Shown here piece by piece: positions 8,009-15,596 of a DNA stretch of 42,282 bases. The first letter of the stretch is position 1. Each line of letters begins with the position of its first letter. A model generated the notes under the pieces. The model saw only the letters and a list, made by a program, of their open reading frames with translations, searched no databases and had not been told where the DNA came from. The position numbers were made by a program, and so were the translations under genes. The DNA lies in assembly GCA_041748075.1 (NCBI GenBank), contig JBGTDX010000121.1, positions 1 to 42,282 of the forward strand, written 5' to 3'. Source of the DNA: JBGSYJ01 sp041748075. Lineage in GTDB: Bacteria; Acidobacteriota; Thermoanaerobaculia; Gp7-AA8.

Positions 8009-8983
8009 TCAGTTGGCTTTCGCCTTCCTCACTTCCTCAGTGAGCACCGGAAGAATCGTAAAGAGGTCGCCCACCACCCCGAGATCCGCCACACGGAAGA
8101 TCGCTGCTTCAGGATCCTTGTTGATCGCGATGATGTGCTTCGAGGTCGACATCCCCGCCAGATGCTGAATCGCTCCGGATATGCCGGCTGCGATGTAAAG
8201 GTTCGGTCCCACCACCCGGCCGGTCTGCCCCACCTGATGCTGATGGTCGATCCAGCCGGCGTCGACAGTCGCGCGAGATGCGCCTACGGCTCCGCCGATT
8301 GCATGCGCCAGATCCCGGATGTACGAGAAGTTCTCGGCTTCCTTGAGCCCCCGGCCACCGGACACGATAATGTCGGCCTCGGCGAGCGTCATCTCGCCCG
8401 CTTCCGGGCTCCTGCTCTCGAGCAGCCGCGCTTTCGCCTCGACCGGCTCGTGGGTCACCTCGACGACTTCGCTCGCCGGATCCCCGGACTCTTCCGCGGG
8501 AAAGGCATTGGGCCTGCATGTCGCGATGGCCGGAGTGCTGAGAACCTCGACAGTCGCGAATGCGCGCCCGGAGTAGACAGGCCTCCGAGCCGTGAGTTTT
8601 CCGTCCGCCCATTCCAGTGACGTGACATCGGAGGCGACGCCCGCGTCGAGACGGGCGGCGATCCGAGGCGCAAGGTCCCGTCCATCCGACGAGCCACCGA
8701 GAAGGACCACGGCTGGCTGAGTCTGCGCGATCACCTCGGCCAGCGCCGCGGTCATCCCTTCGGTCGAGTAGGCCTTTAGGCTTTCGTGGGGCACCGCATA
8801 AAGTTTCGACGCGCCGAGCTTGCCGGTCTCGGGGGCCACGGATGCCGCTCCCGGGCCGAACGCAGCGGCCAGCAGCTCACCCCCTGTTTGACCGGCGAGT
8901 CGCCGGCCTACGGAGAGCGCTTCGCGGGATGGCTTCGTGAGTTTTCCATCCCTGATTTCACACACAACTAAGACAGCGGACAT
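8009..8983 (-). CDS. etfA: Electron transfer flavoprotein alpha subunit
   Basis: A 324-aa FAD-binding subunit of the soluble ETF heterodimer, which collects electrons from acyl-CoA dehydrogenases. The N-terminal half is a nucleotide-like alpha/beta domain (MSAVLVVCEIRDGKLTKPS). The C-terminal third has the FAD signature: IIVSGGRGLK, GRVVGPNLYIAAGISGAIQH and HIIAINKDPEAAIFRVADLG. A GGAGATT ribosome site precedes the ATG at 8983. It follows etfB by 23 bp in one operon. Length is usual for the family. Its quinone-reducing partner is encoded at 1-1669. Confidence 0.96.
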   Translation of the reverse strand: MSAVLVVCEIRDGKLTKPSREALSVGRRLAGQTGGELLAAAFGPGAASVAPETGKLGASKLYAVPHESLKAYSTEGMTAALAEVIAQTQPAVVLLGGSSDGRDLAPRIAARLDAGVASDVTSLEWADGKLTARRPVYSGRAFATVEVLSTPAIATCRPNAFPAEESGDPASEVVEVTHEPVEAKARLLESRSPEAGEMTLAEADIIVSGGRGLKEAENFSYIRDLAHAIGGAVGASRATVDAGWIDHQHQVGQTGRVVGPNLYIAAGISGAIQHLAGMSTSKHIIAINKDPEAAIFRVADLGVVGDLFTILPVLTEEVRKAKAN

Positions 8984-9006
8984 GAGTCAATCTCCTCGGC
9001 CTGGGC

Positions 9007-9783
9007 TCAAAGGGCTTTCGCCTCATCTCTGATGTAACGAAGAATCTCTGCAGCCGCAGCGGCGGGATCGGAGCCTTCGATCTTCCGGCCTGGCTGTTTC
9101 TCGGGCGGCAGCTCGAGGCTGGTGATCTTCACCTTCGGTGCGAGGTCCTGTTCCGATAACCCGAGGTCGGTTGGGGTCTTCGTGTCGATCGGAATCTTCT
9201 TGGCGGCCATGATGCCCTTCAGTGAAGCGTATCGGGGCTCGTTCAGACCCTTCTGGGCCGTCAGAACCACCGGAAGAGAAGCTTCGATGACTTCATCTGC
9301 TCCCTCAATTTCCCGATGTGCAGTGACTTTTCCTTCGCCGGGCTCCATATGGGTGATGACGTTGATCTGCGGATACCCGAGCAGCTCGGCCACCATCGGG
9401 CCCACGAGCGAGTTGTCCGTACCGACGCCGAGCTTTCCGAACAAAACCACGTCATGAGGAACTTCGCGGATTGCGGCAGCCAGAACTCTGGCAATCCCGA
9501 ATGAATCGATGTCGCTGAGGTCTCCTTTTACGTGCACCGCTCCGGTAGCGCCTCTGGCAAGGCATTCCCGAAGGGCCTGAGCCACCCGGTCGGGGCCGAA
9601 AGAGATGACAGTGACCTCGCCTCCCTTTGCCTCTTTCAGCCGGATCGCTGCTTCGAGCGCATATTCGTCATAGGGGGAGACGATGAACTTGATGCCGGCC
9701 TCTTCGATCTGCCGGTTGCCTGAGGCAATTTTGATCCTGGCTTCGGTGTCGGGAACCTGGCTGATACAGACTACGGAGTTCAA
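9007..9783 (-). CDS. etfB: Electron transfer flavoprotein beta subunit
   Basis: A 258-aa AMP-binding subunit of ETF. It opens with NSVVCISQVPDTEARIKI, the standard family start, from a TTG codon at 9783 with GGAGG a few bases upstream. The signature ETF-beta segment (PVVLTAQKGLNEPRYASLKGI, given in part) lies near residue 175. The C-terminal arm (PGRKIEG onward) wraps EtfA in known structures. It is the first gene of the etfBA pair; about 300 bp of untranscribed or leader sequence separates it from the divergent hfq-like gene. Confidence 0.96.
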   Translation of the reverse strand: MNSVVCISQVPDTEARIKIASGNRQIEEAGIKFIVSPYDEYALEAAIRLKEAKGGEVTVISFGPDRVAQALRECLARGATGAVHVKGDLSDIDSFGIARVLAAAIREVPHDVVLFGKLGVGTDNSLVGPMVAELLGYPQINVITHMEPGEGKVTAHREIEGADEVIEASLPVVLTAQKGLNEPRYASLKGIMAAKKIPIDTKTPTDLGLSEQDLAPKVKITSLELPPEKQPGRKIEGSDPAAAAAEILRYIRDEAKAL

Positions 9784-10097
9784 GGGGAGCCTCCAGGGGA
9801 GTGTAAAGTCCCGCGCATTCTAGGGAAAACAGGCAATCACCGCAAGAATCGGTCACGCGGCACGAGCTTCGCAAACACACAGCGGAGATCGAAACGAACC
9901 CCGCTCACGCACGAAACAGCAGAATCGGCGCCAGCACGCGAAACCGGGCTAGTCGGCCGAAAACGGCCAGGTATGATGGCTCGATGGAGGACATGCTAAT
10001 GGTCATGGTCAACCGTTCCAGCGATGTTTCAGGACCAGGCAACGGCAGAAAGTTCAGCCGTCCTGCCCTCGGAGAGTTCAAACAGGCCGGAAGGAAA
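9784..10097. other. Divergent intergenic region between etfB and hfq
   Basis: About 314 bp between oppositely oriented starts. A -10-like TATGAT lies at 9972-9977 on the plus strand, but no good -35 sits at the right distance. An in-frame ATG at 9984 could extend the Hfq-like protein by 38 residues; I treat that part as leader because it lacks family similarity. Nothing else recognised. Confidence 0.4.
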
Positions 10098-10331
10098 ATG
10101 GCCAAGGCAAAGCCTGCACCTCCCGACCACACCAACGCGGAGAATTTCTACTATCTCAAGCAGATGAACAGCAAAACGCCGATGGTCATCATCATGACCG
10201 ATGGCGAAGAGATCCGGGGCTGGATCGAGTGGTACGACCGGAACTGCCTCAAGGTCAACCGGGAGGGTGCTCCGAACCTGCTGATTCAAAAGCACTGTAT
10301 CAAGTACCTGCACAAGGAAGAGGACCTCTAG
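10098..10331 (+). CDS. hfq: Hfq-like Sm-fold RNA-binding protein
   Basis: A 77-aa protein. I chose the ATG at 10098 because GGAAGGA lies just before it and the family similarity starts near residue 15. The Sm1 region (TPMVIIMTDGEEIRGWIEWYDRNCLKV) matches Hfq in spacing, and the Sm2 signature YKHAI appears as QKHCIKYL, with the Lys-His pair at residues 65-66. The usual Gln-Phe after the FD motif (E. coli Q41-F42) is Arg-Asn here, so the proximal RNA face is probably altered. It should form a ring that binds small RNAs and mRNA tails. It is followed by a strong hairpin and then pdxA. Confidence 0.85.
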   Translation: MAKAKPAPPDHTNAENFYYLKQMNSKTPMVIIMTDGEEIRGWIEWYDRNCLKVNREGAPNLLIQKHCIKYLHKEEDL

Positions 10332-10340
10332 CTGAAGACT

Positions 10341-10394
10341 GGAGAATTCAGAATTCAGAGGAGCCAGCACCCTTTTCTGAATTCTGAATTCTCC
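10341..10394. repeat. Perfect 19-bp inverted repeat between hfq and pdxA
   Basis: Arms at 10341-10359 and 10376-10394 are exact reverse complements built on GAATTC repeats, with a 16-base loop. Being AT-balanced and without a following T-run, it is not a classical terminator. It may be a dispersed palindromic element or an RNA hairpin that limits read-through from hfq into pdxA. Confidence 0.8.
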
Positions 10395-10416
10395 ATTCTC
10401 AATTATCCTTTCAACT

Positions 10417-11406
10417 GTGCGTCCGCTGGCCATCACGCTGGGCGATCCCGCCGGAATCGGCGCCGAGGTCGTTCTCGAAAGTCTCCGCGGGCTCGATCCC
10501 GCCCAGCCGGTCTGGCTGTTCGGCTCGTGGAAGTACGCCTCCTCGACGCCTGGATCGGATGAGGTCCTGGCAGGATTCGCGCGGTTGCACCGGCTGCCCG
10601 AAGACGGTGGGCAAGCCCGTCGTTCGTTCATCGATGTCGGGCAGCCGGAGAGTCCACCGCTCGAGCCCGGGCAGATGAGTGCTGATTACGGACGTGTCGC
10701 GCTCGACTCCATCGAACAAGCCCTTGAAGCCATGCGTCAGCACCGCTGCACGGCTCTGGTCACCGCTCCGATTCATAAACAGGCCATCGCGGCCGCCGGT
10801 AGCCCGTTCCCCGGCCACACCGAGTTGCTTGCTGCCGACAGTGGTCTCGCCATCTATGGCCGTGATTACGCGATGTATTTCGAGTCGCCGCGCCTTCGCA
10901 CGGTGCTGCTCACCGTTCATCAGCGCCTCGCCGAAGCCATCGCCAAGATCGAGCAGAGACAGATCGCCGACCTGGCAACGCTGACCGACAGGGAGTACCG
11001 CAGGCTGCACGGAAACCCACCACGAATCGCAGTGGCAGGTGTGAACCCCCATGCAGGTGAAGGGGGCCTGTTCGGCGACGAAGAACTGGTCATCGCGCAG
11101 GGCGTCGAAGAGGCGCGAGCTCGAGGCATCGACGTCTCCGGACCTCACGCTCCTGATACGGTTTTCCTCAATGCTTCGAGAGGAAAGTACGACGTGGTGA
11201 TGGCCATGTACCACGACCAGGGTCTCATCCCGATCAAAACGCTGGATTTCGAGCAGTCGGTGAACGTCACAATCGGATTGCCGTACCTCCGTGTGTCCGT
11301 CGATCACGGCACGGCGTTCGACATCGCAGGCAAGGGTGTTGCCGATGCGCGGCCGATGCGCTTTGCCATCCAGTGGGCGCTCCGTCACGGAGAACGGCGA
11401 GGATGA
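10417..11406 (+). CDS. pdxA: 4-hydroxythreonine-4-phosphate dehydrogenase
   Basis: A 329-aa enzyme that oxidises 4-phosphohydroxy-L-threonine in the DXP-dependent branch of vitamin B6 synthesis, acting with PdxJ. It starts at GTG 10417. Family signatures are all present: ITLGDPAGIG at the N-terminus, LVTAPIHKQAI, the three metal-binding histidines (PFPGHTE, LLTVHQR, MYHDQGLIPIK), and YLRVSVDHGTAFDIAGKG near the end. Length is normal. Its stop codon overlaps the start of a 44-aa membrane protein gene. Confidence 0.96.
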   Translation: MRPLAITLGDPAGIGAEVVLESLRGLDPAQPVWLFGSWKYASSTPGSDEVLAGFARLHRLPEDGGQARRSFIDVGQPESPPLEPGQMSADYGRVALDSIEQALEAMRQHRCTALVTAPIHKQAIAAAGSPFPGHTELLAADSGLAIYGRDYAMYFESPRLRTVLLTVHQRLAEAIAKIEQRQIADLATLTDREYRRLHGNPPRIAVAGVNPHAGEGGLFGDEELVIAQGVEEARARGIDVSGPHAPDTVFLNASRGKYDVVMAMYHDQGLIPIKTLDFEQSVNVTIGLPYLRVSVDHGTAFDIAGKGVADARPMRFAIQWALRHGERRG

Positions 11407-11537
11407 GTCGGCTCTGGATTGCCCGGATCATCGGAGCGATCATCATCGTGGGGCTTCTGCTGATGCTGCTCAGCCTGCAGAACCGACTTTCCGAAATGGC
11501 GAGATCCCGCGGCGCGGAGGCCGAAACATCGGAGTGA
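11403..11537 (+). CDS. 44-residue single-pass membrane microprotein, coupled to pdxA
   Basis: Found by hand translation. The ATG at 11403 overlaps the pdxA stop as ATGA, a typical coupling arrangement. The product begins MSRLWIARIIGA, has one strongly hydrophobic helix (about residues 6-24, rich in Ile, Leu, Val), then a short polar tail ending ETSE. The topology would be Arg-flanked N-terminus in the cytoplasm. No family recognised. It could be a real small membrane protein or a chance frame; the overlap, the hydrophobic pattern and the lack of rare codons favour a real gene. Confidence 0.55.
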   Translation: MSRLWIARIIGAIIIVGLLLMLLSLQNRLSEMARSRGAEAETSE

Positions 11538-11642
11538 CCACCGGGGCCTGGCGAGAAATGAACCCGCCGTTGTCACCTCATGGCGGGCCGCCGCACGACT
11601 TCGGTTACACTCGAAGCAACGTCACCCGGAGGTCCGATAACC

Positions 11643-12413
11643 ATGCCGCGCACCAGGATTCTCGTCACCAATGACGACGGCATCTACAGCGAGGGACTGA
11701 GAAAGCTCGCCGAAGCGATCAAGCCGCTCGGCGATGTGATCATCGTGGCGCCGGACCGCGAACAGAGCGCGGCGTCCCATGCGTTGACACTGAACCGGCC
11801 TCTTCGTCTCCTGGAGCTCCAGAGCGACGAATGGATCGTTGATGGAACGCCGACCGACTGTGTCAATCTGGCAGTGCTCCACATCATGAAAGACCGCAGG
11901 CCGGACATCGTCGTTTCCGGTATCAACTTCGGACCGAACCTGGGCGACGACGTGACGTACTCAGGGACGATTTCCGCAGCATTCGAAGGCGCACTACTCA
12001 ACGTGCCTTCCATCGCATTCTCCGCACTCGTGGGCGAAGATTTCTCGTTCGACCGTTGTGCCGAGTTCGCGGCCAGGGTCACCCGTCACGTTCTTGCAGG
12101 CGAAAGAGACCCGTCGATCGTCCTGAATGTCAATTTCCCGGTCGAAGAGGCGCGAGGGGTGAAGATCACCCGGCTGGGCAAACGAGTGTACTCAGAAGGA
12201 GTGATCGAGCGCCTCGATCCGAGAGGCAAGAAGTATTTCTGGATCGGCGGCGAGCCTCCAGTGTGGCACCATGCAGAAGGTACGGACTTCGCCGCGGTCG
12301 ACAGCGGCTTCATCTCGATCACGCCATTGCATCTGGACCTGACACATCACGAATCCATTCCGCGACTCAAGGGACTCGAAGAGACACTTGCGACCAACTC
12401 TACCCGGAACTGA
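11643..12413 (+). CDS. surE: 5'/3'-nucleotidase SurE
   Basis: A 256-aa survival protein that dephosphorylates nucleoside monophosphates. The start at 11643 follows GGAGG by ten bases and gives the expected N-terminus (MPRTRILVTNDDGIYSEG) with the metal-binding Asp pair. Other signatures: the Asn-rich SGINFGPNLGDDV, then YSGTISAAFEG, and a conserved TDFAAVDSGFISITPL near the end. Its 3' end overlaps the pcm gene, reproducing the surE-pcm pairing seen in many bacteria. Confidence 0.95.
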   Translation: MPRTRILVTNDDGIYSEGLRKLAEAIKPLGDVIIVAPDREQSAASHALTLNRPLRLLELQSDEWIVDGTPTDCVNLAVLHIMKDRRPDIVVSGINFGPNLGDDVTYSGTISAAFEGALLNVPSIAFSALVGEDFSFDRCAEFAARVTRHVLAGERDPSIVLNVNFPVEEARGVKITRLGKRVYSEGVIERLDPRGKKYFWIGGEPPVWHHAEGTDFAAVDSGFISITPLHLDLTHHESIPRLKGLEETLATNSTRN

Positions 12414-13077
12414 AAACGCGGCCGAAGCTCGAGACTTCGCTCACCAGCGGTCGCTCATGGTCGAGCGGTTCGTTGCAGCGCGTGGAATCCGCGATCCTCG
12501 AATCCTCGACGCGATGCGGCAAGTGCCGCGTCACATGTTCGTCCCGAAGCTGGTCGCGGCGAAGGCATACGGCAACACTGCTCTTCCCATCGGTCACCAG
12601 CAGACCATTTCTCAGCCGTACATAGTCGCAAGAATGATCGAGCTGCTCGAGCTCTCGGGTAAGGAGAAAATTCTCGAAGTGGGGACCGGCACGGGATACC
12701 AGGCCGTTGTCCTGTCGCGGCTTGCCGGCAAAGTCTTCTCGATTGAGCGGGTAAATGAGCTGGCCCTTCGCGCAGTCGAGCTCGTCCGCGAACTGAAGAT
12801 CTCCAACGTGAGCGTGAAAGTCTTCGACGGCACTTACGGCTGGTCCGATCAGGCACCCTTCGACCGGATCATCGTCGCGGCTGCGGCGCCTGAGGTTCCC
12901 ACTCCGCTCGTACAGCAGCTGGCACGGACCGGGAAGCTCGTCATCCCCATCGGGCCGATCGGCAACCAGCGCCTGGCCCGCGTGACCCGAGCCGGAACAA
13001 GCCTCCAGATCGAAGACTGCGGCCCCGCCGAGTTCGTTCCGCTGGTCGGCAGATTCGGCTGGAAGGGGGGGGAGTAG
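12388..13077 (+). CDS. pcm: Protein-L-isoaspartate O-methyltransferase
   Basis: A 229-aa cytoplasmic repair enzyme that methylates isoaspartyl residues in aged proteins. Motifs: ARGIRDPRILDAMRQVPRH, ALPIGHQQTISQPYIVARM, the SAM-binding EVGTGTGYQAV, and the C-terminal FVPLVGRFGW. It starts from TTG 12388 inside surE, with a second possible start at ATG 12457 that would trim the N-terminal helix. The N-terminal part matches the family, so I keep a start close to the longer form. Translation coupling with surE is likely. Confidence 0.93.
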   Translation: MRPTLPGTENAAEARDFAHQRSLMVERFVAARGIRDPRILDAMRQVPRHMFVPKLVAAKAYGNTALPIGHQQTISQPYIVARMIELLELSGKEKILEVGTGTGYQAVVLSRLAGKVFSIERVNELALRAVELVRELKISNVSVKVFDGTYGWSDQAPFDRIIVAAAAPEVPTPLVQQLARTGKLVIPIGPIGNQRLARVTRAGTSLQIEDCGPAEFVPLVGRFGWKGGE

Positions 13078-13127
13078 TCAGCTGCTTGACGGGGCTGCAG
13101 TGCACAGAGAAACGTCACGGCAGTGCC

Positions 13128-13152
13128 ATCCTTCGCGAGCACAGCGAAGGAT
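13128..13152. repeat. Short palindrome related to the 1750-1817 element
   Basis: Nine-base arms (ATCCTTCGC and its complement) at 13128-13136 and 13144-13152 surround a 7-base loop. A further half-copy (GATCCTTCG) occurs about 40 bases on. The core is the same GCGAAGGATC seen at 1750-1817. It lies between pcm and the acylphosphatase gene. Confidence 0.5.
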
Positions 13153-13292
13153 CATCTTGCAACGCTCAATCACCGGAGGAAGATCCTTCGATGAGCCCGG
13201 CTTCCGTCCCCTGTACTGTCTGACTGGCTACCGGCCACCACCACCTATATCATAGGGGCCCGAACTACGAACGACAGACGAAACGGGTGAAC

Positions 13293-13568
13293 ATGAAAGA
13301 ACTTCGAATTCTGCGCATCCACGGCAAGGTGCAGGGAGTGGGGTACCGGTTCTTCGCGACCCGCGTTGCCCGTCGGCTCGGCCTCAAAGGCAGTATCCAC
13401 AATCTTCGAGATGGCAGCGTGGAAGCCATCGTCGAGGGAGAAGCTTCTGCCATCGACGACTGGCTTCGCGAACTGAAAGAAGGCCCCAGGTATGCCGAGG
13501 TGAGCAGCATCGACCAGGAAACCAAACCGTTCACGGGGCAGTACGGCGATTTCGATGTGGAAATCTGA
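13293..13568 (+). CDS. acyP: Acylphosphatase
   Basis: A 91-aa enzyme that hydrolyses acyl phosphates. The signature loop KVQGVGYRFF carries the catalytic Arg, and GSIHNLRDGSVEAIVEG carries the catalytic Asn and the second family motif. Length is typical. A GTG two codons upstream (13287) is equally possible. One base separates it from the adenine phosphoribosyltransferase start, so both genes are translated from one message. Confidence 0.95.
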   Translation: MKELRILRIHGKVQGVGYRFFATRVARRLGLKGSIHNLRDGSVEAIVEGEASAIDDWLRELKEGPRYAEVSSIDQETKPFTGQYGDFDVEI

Positions 13569-13569
13569 C

Positions 13570-14097
13570 ATGTCGGGCAATCACGAGCTCGCCTCCTACA
13601 TCCGGGACATCCCCGATTTCCCCAAACCGGGGATCCTCTTCAAAGACATCACGCCCCTGCTGCAATCCGCCGACGCGATGGCTACCGCGGTCGAAGGACT
13701 CTGCGGTCCATGGCGCGACGCCGGGATTACCCGGGTTGCAGCGATCGAGGCCCGGGGCTTCATCTTTGGCGCCTGCGTTGCCTCGGCACTCGGCTGCGGC
13801 TTCATTCCGATTCGCAAGCCCGGCAAACTGCCCTGGGACGCTCTGCGTCACGAATACAGCCTCGAGTATGGAACCGACTGCCTCGAGGTTCACAGTGACG
13901 CCGCCCGAAGCGACGACCGGATCCTCATAGTCGATGATGTGCTGGCGACGGGAGGCACCGCGGCGGCAGCTGCGCAACTCGTAGTGCGACTGGGTGCGCA
14001 ACTCACTGGCTTCGCGTTCGTGGTCGAACTCGGGTTCCTCAGCGGCCGCGAGCGGCTCGAGCCCGGCACGGTACATTCCATTCTGAAGTACGATTGA
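13570..14097 (+). CDS. apt: Adenine phosphoribosyltransferase
   Basis: A 175-aa purine-salvage enzyme that converts adenine and PRPP to AMP. Signatures: IRDIPDFPKPGILFKDITPLL at the N-terminus and the PRPP loop ILIVDDVLATGGTAAAAAQL near residue 120. I chose the ATG at 13570, directly after the acyP stop; an in-frame ATG at 13555 would overlap that gene and add five residues without family support. Followed by a CBS protein after 13 bp with a strong ribosome site. Confidence 0.95.
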   Translation: MSGNHELASYIRDIPDFPKPGILFKDITPLLQSADAMATAVEGLCGPWRDAGITRVAAIEARGFIFGACVASALGCGFIPIRKPGKLPWDALRHEYSLEYGTDCLEVHSDAARSDDRILIVDDVLATGGTAAAAAQLVVRLGAQLTGFAFVVELGFLSGRERLEPGTVHSILKYD

Positions 14098-14110
14098 GCA
14101 GGAGGCAGAC

Positions 14111-14551
14111 ATGAAAGCGATCGCAGAAATCATCGACGGCAAATGTCTCGTGCGTGCGTCGAGCTCCGAGAACATCCGGGATGTCGCCCGGCGAATGACC
14201 GAACGGAACGTCGGCGCCGTCGCCGTTCTCGACGGCGAGAAACTGGTCGGAATGTTCACCGAGCGCGACCTCATGACGCGTGCCGTTGCAAAAGATCTGG
14301 ATCTCGACCGCACTGGAATCGGCGTGGTCATGACACGGGAACTGACCACCGCCTCGCCGGAAGAATCGGTCACCGAATGCCTCCAGAAGATGCACAAGCT
14401 CAACTGCCGGCATCTACCGGTGGTCGATCAGGGAACTCTGGTGGGAATGATCTCACTCCGAGATCTTCTTCAGGTGGACAATCAGGAGGCTCGCCACAGA
14501 GCCAAGCTCCTGGGTGAGCTCGTCACTTACAGCCCCGACTACGAGAGCTGA
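14111..14551 (+). CDS. Two-CBS-domain protein
   Basis: A 146-aa protein made of a tandem CBS pair and little else. The first repeat contains RNVGAVAVLDGEKLVGMFTERD and the second NCRHLPVVDQGTLVGMISLRDL. Such modules sense adenine nucleotides, and placement directly behind apt, which makes AMP, is consistent with an adenylate sensor; that link is inference. AGGAGG precedes the ATG. No enzyme domain is attached, so it must act by binding a partner. Confidence 0.9.
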   Translation: MKAIAEIIDGKCLVRASSSENIRDVARRMTERNVGAVAVLDGEKLVGMFTERDLMTRAVAKDLDLDRTGIGVVMTRELTTASPEESVTECLQKMHKLNCRHLPVVDQGTLVGMISLRDLLQVDNQEARHRAKLLGELVTYSPDYES

Positions 14552-14564
14552 CCCGCCCCTGTTC

Positions 14565-14798
14565 TCACTCGATCCTCAGCACGACCGTGGGCGACTCGGA
14601 GCTCACGTGCATGCCGGGACGCAGCTCGATCTGTTCGTCGGCCGCCGTCTCCGCGCTACCCATGAGCAGACAGAGACGCGCCAGCTCCTTGAACGCGGAA
14701 GGAGCCCCTTCGATCGTGAGCCTCCCCTCACTCTGCTGAAATCTGATCGGAGACTTCCCGAGCCCCTCGAGAGCCATGATGGCCAGTTCGTAGTTCAC
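14565..14798 (-). CDS. Small Imm32-like protein
   Basis: A 77-aa protein starting at GTG 14798, which has GGGGAGAT five bases upstream; the longer frame starting at 14888 would overlap the preceding gene. The body GRLTIEGAPSAFKELARLC and the tail ELRPGMHVSSESPTVVLRIE resemble the Imm32-type immunity or regulator fold (strand, helix, two strands). It is encoded 16 bp after the pterin synthase gene. No toxin gene adjoins it, so an immunity role is not supported; it may be a small regulator. Family assignment is by eye. Confidence 0.5.
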   Translation of the reverse strand: MNYELAIMALEGLGKSPIRFQQSEGRLTIEGAPSAFKELARLCLLMGSAETAADEQIELRPGMHVSSESPTVVLRIE

Positions 14799-14814
14799 GT
14801 CGATCTCCCCATCG

Positions 14815-15219
14815 TCATTCTCCCGAGTACGTGACGGAGTTTCGTTCCGTTTCCTGGAGGACGATCCGGTGCAGTCTGCCCTGAACAATGGCTGGCTCGA
14901 GTCGCCTCCAGAAGGCCAGCGCCAGATTCTCAGCCGTCGGAATGATTCCTCGCAAAAACTCGACGTCCGTGTTCAGGTTCGTGTGATCGACATGGTCGAC
15001 GACTTCGCGCCTGACGATCTCCTTGAGCTTCTTGAGATCGATGACCATGGCGGTTTCAGGGTCGATCTTGCCCTCGACACTCACCTCGATGACGTAGTTG
15101 TGGCCGTGGCCCGCAGGATTGTCGCATTTGTCGTAGATCCGACGGTTCCATTCGGCATCCCGGTCCGGATTGTGCAGTCTGTGTGCCGCGGAGAAGTCGA
15201 GCTTCGCTGTTACGATCAT
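14815..15219 (-). CDS. 6-pyruvoyl-tetrahydropterin synthase, eukaryote-type active site
   Basis: A 134-aa member of COG0720. The start at 15219 gives MIVTAKLDFSAAHRLHNP with the first zinc His at residue 13. The catalytic Cys (32) and the zinc pair are spaced CxxxxxHGH (CDNPAGHGH), the spacing of mammalian PTPS, unlike the CxxxHGH of bacterial QueD. The Asp-His pair (VDHVDHTNLN) and QETERN complete the site. The end VTYSGE also matches the vertebrate form. Likely product is 6-pyruvoyl-tetrahydropterin or a related biopterin rather than the queuosine precursor, but COG0720 proteins are promiscuous. Confidence 0.9.
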   Translation of the reverse strand: MIVTAKLDFSAAHRLHNPDRDAEWNRRIYDKCDNPAGHGHNYVIEVSVEGKIDPETAMVIDLKKLKEIVRREVVDHVDHTNLNTDVEFLRGIIPTAENLALAFWRRLEPAIVQGRLHRIVLQETERNSVTYSGE

Positions 15220-15292
15220 GAACGGGCCTTTCGCAAACGCCAACGGGGCGACCAGTGTACGATACAAGAATTCTCGCTCGACTGGAGAGCAA

Positions 15293-15580
15293 GTGCATCC
15301 GACAGAGCCCATCCATTGCAGCGGTGGAACCTTCGAGCTGCCGCCGTCCGCCTACGAGCGACTCGAGGCAGCGTGCGTTTCGGGACTCGTTTACCTCCGC
15401 CAGGATGAAGACACCCTGACGATCTCGCCTGTACGTCTGGTCGACGGCAGGCGGCGACGCCTCCGCAATCACTACCGGGTCGCAATGTTCCGAACCGCAA
15501 CACGGCTCGCGGTTCTGGAGCTGGGAGAAACGATCGTGATCATGCCTGCCCAGTGGCGTTCTGTTCATCCGAAACCATAG
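15293..15580 (+). CDS. 95-aa protein of unknown function
   Basis: Starts at GTG 15293, five bases after GGAGAG, and is divergent from the pterin synthase gene (73-bp shared promoter region). The product has a compact alpha/beta look: TFELPPSAYERLEAACVSG, then strands LVYLRQDEDTLTISPVRLV, a basic stretch (DGRRRRLRNHYR) and a final strand (LAVLELGETIVIM). The arrangement vaguely recalls small swapped-hairpin DNA-binding proteins, but I see no diagnostic motif. Convergent with the large receptor gene; only 16 bp separate them. Confidence 0.55.
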   Translation: MHPTEPIHCSGGTFELPPSAYERLEAACVSGLVYLRQDEDTLTISPVRLVDGRRRRLRNHYRVAMFRTATRLAVLELGETIVIMPAQWRSVHPKP

Positions 15581-15596
15581 GCACAGAGAGTCCTCG

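Noticed and set aside
10411..11388. 325-codon minus-strand frame over pdxA
   Set aside because: Shadow of pdxA; GC-rich third positions keep the opposite frame open.
14565..14798. Toxin-immunity reading of the Imm32-like protein
   Set aside because: No toxin gene is adjacent and the gene is in an operon with a pterin synthase.
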